Source: Sediminibacterium sp. (lineage in GTDB: Bacteria > Bacteroidota > Bacteroidia > B-17B0 > Aurantibacillaceae). Taken from it: a DNA stretch of 64,000 nt. Shown here one piece after another: positions 60,211 to 64,000 of the stretch (within the stretch, counting starts at the first letter, position 1; every line of letters begins with the position of its first letter). The position numbers and the translations under genes were made by a program. Where the stretch lies: positions 1-64,000 of the forward strand of contig JASGCO010000001.1 of assembly GCA_030054095.1 (NCBI GenBank). Reading direction: 5' to 3'. Under the pieces are notes generated by a model that was not told the origin of the DNA, searched no databases, and saw only the letters and a program-made list of their open reading frames with translations.

Positions 60211-60642
60211 ATGCGTTATCTACTTCCTACTCTAACATTAATAATGGTGTGTTTTTTTGTTAAAGCCGAAAGAATTAACATCTATTTTCTTAACGAATCG
60301 CGCCAGATCGTTGATTCCGCGTTTTTAGAGAGGGAGGAAAGTGTGCTGCAATCTGATTTAACACACAAAAGACCCAGTCCCTTACTTCAGTTATTTAAAC
60401 GCAAACAACGAACTAATAAAAAAATCACGGCGGCCATTCTTGCTTTTCCGTTTCCTTTTGGCATCGTCGGACTTCACCGTATCTATCTGGGCACAGCACC
60501 CTATGTTCCGGTTGTGTATATTGCCAGTTTAGGCGGTGTATTCGGTATTCTGCCCTTTATTGATTTTTGTATCATTGCGCTGGATAAAGACATTGAACGC
60601 TATAAAGAAAACAAAAAGGTGTTTATGTGGGTTAAAGACTAA
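60211..60642 (+). CDS. TM2 domain-containing protein
   Basis: A 143-aa protein. A signal peptide or N-terminal membrane helix (LLPTLTLIMVCFFVKA) is followed by a charged segment. A TM2 domain comes next: two membrane helices with the signature KKITAAILAFPFPFGIVGLHRIYLG and GGVFGILPFIDFCIIALDKD. TM2 proteins have no established bacterial function. The gene starts 10 bases after the superoxide dismutase terminator, so its promoter must overlap that hairpin, or it is expressed by read-through. Confidence 0.88.
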   Translation: MRYLLPTLTLIMVCFFVKAERINIYFLNESRQIVDSAFLEREESVLQSDLTHKRPSPLLQLFKRKQRTNKKITAAILAFPFPFGIVGLHRIYLGTAPYVPVVYIASLGGVFGILPFIDFCIIALDKDIERYKENKKVFMWVKD

Positions 60643-60826
60643 TAAAAACATTCGAACTTTGACATAAAAACACATTTTTTTAACGCCTTCATCGCATTAT
60701 TTATTTAACAACCGGTTAATAACTTTTTTAACATATACTTTTTTGAGCCAAAAGCAACTCCTGATGAGTGAAAAAATTGTTAAAAATGCTTTTTTAAGAT
60801 AAATTAGTTGTATCAAAAAAATCCCC

Positions 60827-63800
60827 ATGAATAAATTGTTTACTATTAAAACCTTACTGATTACTATTGCGGTGTTCTTTTACCAAAACAGTACTGCACA
60901 AGTAAGTAAAGATGTCAGTAAGTTAAAATTGACCAATATTGTTTTTGATTCAGATTCACTTAATGGCTTTGATGAAGAAACGTATAAAAGCATTGCTCTT
61001 TCCAGTGGCTTTTATGGCACAGAATACAAAACGTTCATGAACCGTGCCAAACGTGCTTATATTAATCAGAAGTATAATATAGTACCTAGTTATACCAATT
61101 TTAAACCTGTTAATCCTTCATCAGGACAACCAAATACGTTAGGACTACCTTGCGTTAACGAAGGGTTTGAAGCCTCCCCAAACGTTCCTTTCACTACCGT
61201 ACCACAAGGAGGGGCCCCATCTGTTCCTGCGGGTTGGACAGGAGCACAGTCTCAAAACGGTCAATTTATCGGATCCTTGTATTACAATACATGTAGTGTT
61301 AGCGCTTTGCCGAACACTGCCTTTGGAGCAGCACCAACAGAAATGTGGGTTCGTCAAACCCCTATTACTGATCCGAATTTTCCGGGGGGCATACCTAATT
61401 CCCCACTTGGTGGAACGCGAGTTATGCAACTAAACGACAACTTAGCTTGGTCAGGTGAAATTTCCCGTATATCTCAAACCTTTCCGGTTACAGCCAACAA
61501 CGCCTTGTTTCAGTATGCCTATGCCGCTTGTTTTGATGGAACCGGTCATGGATGCTGTGACCAGCCATTCTTAAATATCAAAGTTAAAAATTGCTCTAAT
61601 GTAACCCTTTCCTGCCCTCAGGTTTCAGTAGTGGCTTCCGGCCCCAGTTGTTCGGCTGGGACTCCGGGCTTTGCCACAAATAGTTCCGGTTTCCTTTACC
61701 GAAACTGGACAGTACAATCCATTGATTTAACACCCTTCATCGGTTCTTGTGTAACCATAGAAGTATCGGTAGGGGATTGTACCGGTTGGGCTCATTTCGG
61801 ATATTGTTATTTTGATGCTCTTTGTTCTCCAATGAATATTACGGTAAACGGCACACAATTTCCTGCCGGAACAGCTGCGTCAACGGTTGCTGCCTGTGGT
61901 GCCTCTACTGCGACAATGACCGCACCTCCAGGACTTGGCCCATATCTCTGGACTGGTCCGGGCGGATCGGGCATTACCAACAATCCTAACCAAACTGTTA
62001 CCAGTAATGTGAGTGGTACTTACACATTAACGATGAATCCTCCTGGTTCTTGCGCCCCAATTGTTAAATATGTTACCCTCGTATTTCCACCACCTGTAAT
62101 ACCTACATTTAATTACTCCAACGCTTGTAATGTATTTACGTTCAATCATACCGGAACCACACCCTCAACACAGAGTTATTCCTTTGCAGGAGTAGGAGCT
62201 CCCCCCGGATTCACAACTACTGCTACGAGTACTGCGGTCACCTTTCCTACTACCGGAACTTATACCGTTTCGCACGTTGTCACCAATACAGCTGGCTGTA
62301 CAGCTACTGCAACAGCAGTAATTAACGTACCTACTGCTGTTAACCCTAATTTTACAATTCCTTCGCCTACACAATGTTTAACTGGTAACAACTTTAGTTT
62401 TAATGCTGTTACCATTCCCGGCACGCATAGTTATACCTTTTCACCTTCGGCTGGTGCACCTAGTGCCGGAGCTACCGCCAATTACAATGGTAGCTTTACT
62501 GCTCCCGGAACCTATACCGTAACGCATACTGTTTCTAACGCCGGTTGTACTTCTTCAACTACCGGCATTGTGGTAGTAAATCCAATGCCAAGTATAATAG
62601 CAACACCGACTAATGCAACCTGCGGAAATAATAACGGTAGTATTGTTATAAGCAATACCTCTCCACCCGGGCAAACTGCGGTAAGTTATTCTTTAAATGG
62701 TGGCGCTATTCCTTCTCAAACGGTTATTAATCTTGCTGCGGGAACTTACACAGCAGGAATCACCAATAATTTTGGTTGCTTATTTACTACTGTAACAACT
62801 ATAACTAATACCCCTCCTATTACGAATCTTGCTCATGTTCAGGTTAATCCCGCCTGCGGAAATAGTAATGGATCAATTGTGTTAGGCGCTGTAACGGGTG
62901 GAACGGCTCCATATGTATTTTCTGTAAATGGCGGTGCTTTTAGCGCCAGTCCACCACTTACCAACCTTGCAGCGGGTAACTACACCATTGTTGTACGCGA
63001 CGCTTATAACTGTACATTTACAAAAATTGTCACGCTTGTAAATTCTCCTCCTCCAACAGCAATTGGCTTTAGTGTTCAACCAACGGCCTGCGTTGGCAAT
63101 ACAGGTATTATAACTGTAACTAACGTAGTAGGTGGAACTCCTGCCTATAGCTATAGCATTAATGGTGTTGCTTCTACCAGTATTATGGTTAACTTATCTG
63201 CCGGACCTAAAACCATTACCGTTTCAGACATTAATGGTTGTACCTACAGTACAACTGCTACGGTTCCAATGGTAACAGGCCCAACAGCTGCGACTGTTAT
63301 CACTCAAAATGCGGCTTGTGGTAATGCTAACGGCAGCGCCACTGTTACAGCTGTAACAGGCGGCGTACCTGCGTACCAATATTCTTTTAACGGCGGTGCA
63401 TTTTCAAGTAATACTGTGCAGGCAGGTTTAGCGAGTGGCATACATGCCGTTGTTATCCGAGACGTGAACTCCTGTACCATCAGTGTTAACTTTAACATAG
63501 GCAATACCGGTAGTCCGGTTACCGCCGTAAGTAACCTTAGTCATGTAAGTTGTTTTAATGGCAGTAATGGTAGTTTTAGCGTTAATACCATAGGTGGTAC
63601 ACCCGGCTACAACTATACACTTACCCCCATAGGCACTATTAACAGTAGCGGTATATTCAGTAATTTACCTGCTCAAACCTATACTGTGAGCGTGAAAGAT
63701 GCCGCGGGATGCGTTACGACTGTAACTACCACTATTACTCAACCTTCAGCAGTAAGTTTAGCCGTCGCGTCTAATCCGGTTAGCTGTTTTGGAGGAAATA

Positions 63801-64000
63801 ACGGTACCATTACAGCGGCTCCTGCCGGTGGTACCGGCCCTTATGTTTTCAACATTAACGGTAACCCTAATCAGGCCAGTAATACATTTACTACAGGAAT
63901 TTCTGCCGGCGCTTACAATGTGACGGTTATTGACAGTAAAAATTGTGTAGCTTCTCAAACTATACTGGTAAATCAACCTAGTCCTATTACCACTACAGTA
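60827..64000 (+). CDS. Giant SprB-like surface adhesin, 5' part (runs off the window)
   Basis: One frame is open from the ATG at 60827 to the last base (1058 residues, no stop). A signal peptide (LLITIAVFFYQNSTAQ) is followed by an N-terminal domain with several Cys pairs (up to ~345), a Cys-Gly bounded Ig-like part (WTGPGGSGITNNPNQT), two PKD-like modules (~420-585; GTYTVSHVVTNTAGC, GTYTVTHTVSNAGC), then SprB-type repeats to the end. Such proteins are exported by T9SS and move along the surface as gliding adhesins in Flavobacterium (SprB). The C-terminus, which should hold the gliding-motility-associated sorting domain, is outside the window. Confidence 0.9.
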   Translation, partial: MNKLFTIKTLLITIAVFFYQNSTAQVSKDVSKLKLTNIVFDSDSLNGFDEETYKSIALSSGFYGTEYKTFMNRAKRAYINQKYNIVPSYTNFKPVNPSSGQPNTLGLPCVNEGFEASPNVPFTTVPQGGAPSVPAGWTGAQSQNGQFIGSLYYNTCSVSALPNTAFGAAPTEMWVRQTPITDPNFPGGIPNSPLGGTRVMQLNDNLAWSGEISRISQTFPVTANNALFQYAYAACFDGTGHGCCDQPFLNIKVKNCSNVTLSCPQVSVVASGPSCSAGTPGFATNSSGFLYRNWTVQSIDLTPFIGSCVTIEVSVGDCTGWAHFGYCYFDALCSPMNITVNGTQFPAGTAASTVAACGASTATMTAPPGLGPYLWTGPGGSGITNNPNQTVTSNVSGTYTLTMNPPGSCAPIVKYVTLVFPPPVIPTFNYSNACNVFTFNHTGTTPSTQSYSFAGVGAPPGFTTTATSTAVTFPTTGTYTVSHVVTNTAGCTATATAVINVPTAVNPNFTIPSPTQCLTGNNFSFNAVTIPGTHSYTFSPSAGAPSAGATANYNGSFTAPGTYTVTHTVSNAGCTSSTTGIVVVNPMPSIIATPTNATCGNNNGSIVISNTSPPGQTAVSYSLNGGAIPSQTVINLAAGTYTAGITNNFGCLFTTVTTITNTPPITNLAHVQVNPACGNSNGSIVLGAVTGGTAPYVFSVNGGAFSASPPLTNLAAGNYTIVVRDAYNCTFTKIVTLVNSPPPTAIGFSVQPTACVGNTGIITVTNVVGGTPAYSYSINGVASTSIMVNLSAGPKTITVSDINGCTYSTTATVPMVTGPTAATVITQNAACGNANGSATVTAVTGGVPAYQYSFNGGAFSSNTVQAGLASGIHAVVIRDVNSCTISVNFNIGNTGSPVTAVSNLSHVSCFNGSNGSFSVNTIGGTPGYNYTLTPIGTINSSGIFSNLPAQTYTVSVKDAAGCVTTVTTTITQPSAVSLAVASNPVSCFGGNNGTITAAPAGGTGPYVFNINGNPNQASNTFTTGISAGAYNVTVIDSKNCVASQTILVNQPSPITTTV
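62590..63985 (+). repeat. Six SprB-type tandem protein repeats
   Basis: Repeats of ~231 bases (77 aa) begin near 62590, 62830, 63062, 63293, 63525 and 63755. Each has a C-G/F-G-N-GS/T start (e.g. ACGNSNGSIVL, ACGNANGSATV), a GGTP.Y.YS.NGG centre and a NL.AG.YT..V.D..GC end, matching the SprB repeat family. DNA identity between copies is modest, so they are old rather than freshly duplicated. Confidence 0.85.

Noticed and set aside
62590..63985. Regular repeats at the window end as a CRISPR or DNA satellite
   Set aside because: They are protein-level repeats in an open frame with modest DNA identity and no spacer pattern.

Overview
The window is chromosomal DNA of a Bacteroidota bacterium. 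Several things point to this: C-terminal type IX secretion (T9SS) sorting domains on two secreted proteins, SprB-type repeats in a giant surface protein, a DUF2795 protein, and promoters of the Bacteroidota form TTTG-N19-TAnnTTTG. The best promoters lie upstream of tRNA-Lys (12062-12092) and of a candidate structured RNA (1802-1832). I cannot assign the species. No CRISPR array, transposase, phage gene or rRNA was seen, and there is one tRNA.

Layout. 1-12.3 kb is mostly housekeeping and orphan genes: an unknown 497-aa protein with a candidate ncRNA upstream, dUTPase, a SET-domain protein, DUF2795, an acyl-CoA carboxylase beta subunit, a DUF4240 lipoprotein, a methyltransferase/HTTM pair, a small lipoprotein, a KdnA-like aminotransferase and tRNA-Lys. 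12.5-19 kb is an accessory cassette of three overlapping genes, all predicted exported: an ankyrin protein, a helical lipoprotein, and a long helical protein ending in a possible Cys/His hydrolase domain. I know of no described system with this composition. 19.4-22.4 kb holds asnS and a T9SS-secreted sugar dehydrogenase-like protein.

22.6-43.6 kb is the most interesting part. A sigma-54 response regulator (preceded by a good sigma-54 promoter), an H-NOX heme sensor and a hybrid kinase with an HNOBA domain form one operon. It is followed, across a 520-base control region, by a single-domain response regulator joined to a complete Wzx/Wzy-type exopolysaccharide (EPS) locus: Wza, a Wzc-like protein with a decayed kinase domain, flippase, polymerase, four glycosyltransferases, an acyltransferase, a WecA/MraY-like initiating transferase and a three-domain kinase/nucleotidyltransferase/TMK-like protein. 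The inference is nitric-oxide-responsive control of EPS through a phosphorelay and sigma-54.

43.6-60.7 kb is ordinary core genome: DUF486, MarC, an AddB-like nuclease, DUF429, a DUF4080 radical SAM enzyme, lipoproteins, recG, a T9SS surface protein, an EamA transporter, a YiiX-like hydrolase, superoxide dismutase and a TM2 protein. From 60827 to the window end runs the 5' part of a SprB-like giant adhesin, typical of gliding Bacteroidota.

All functions are assigned by reading motifs and remembered family features; no database search was run.
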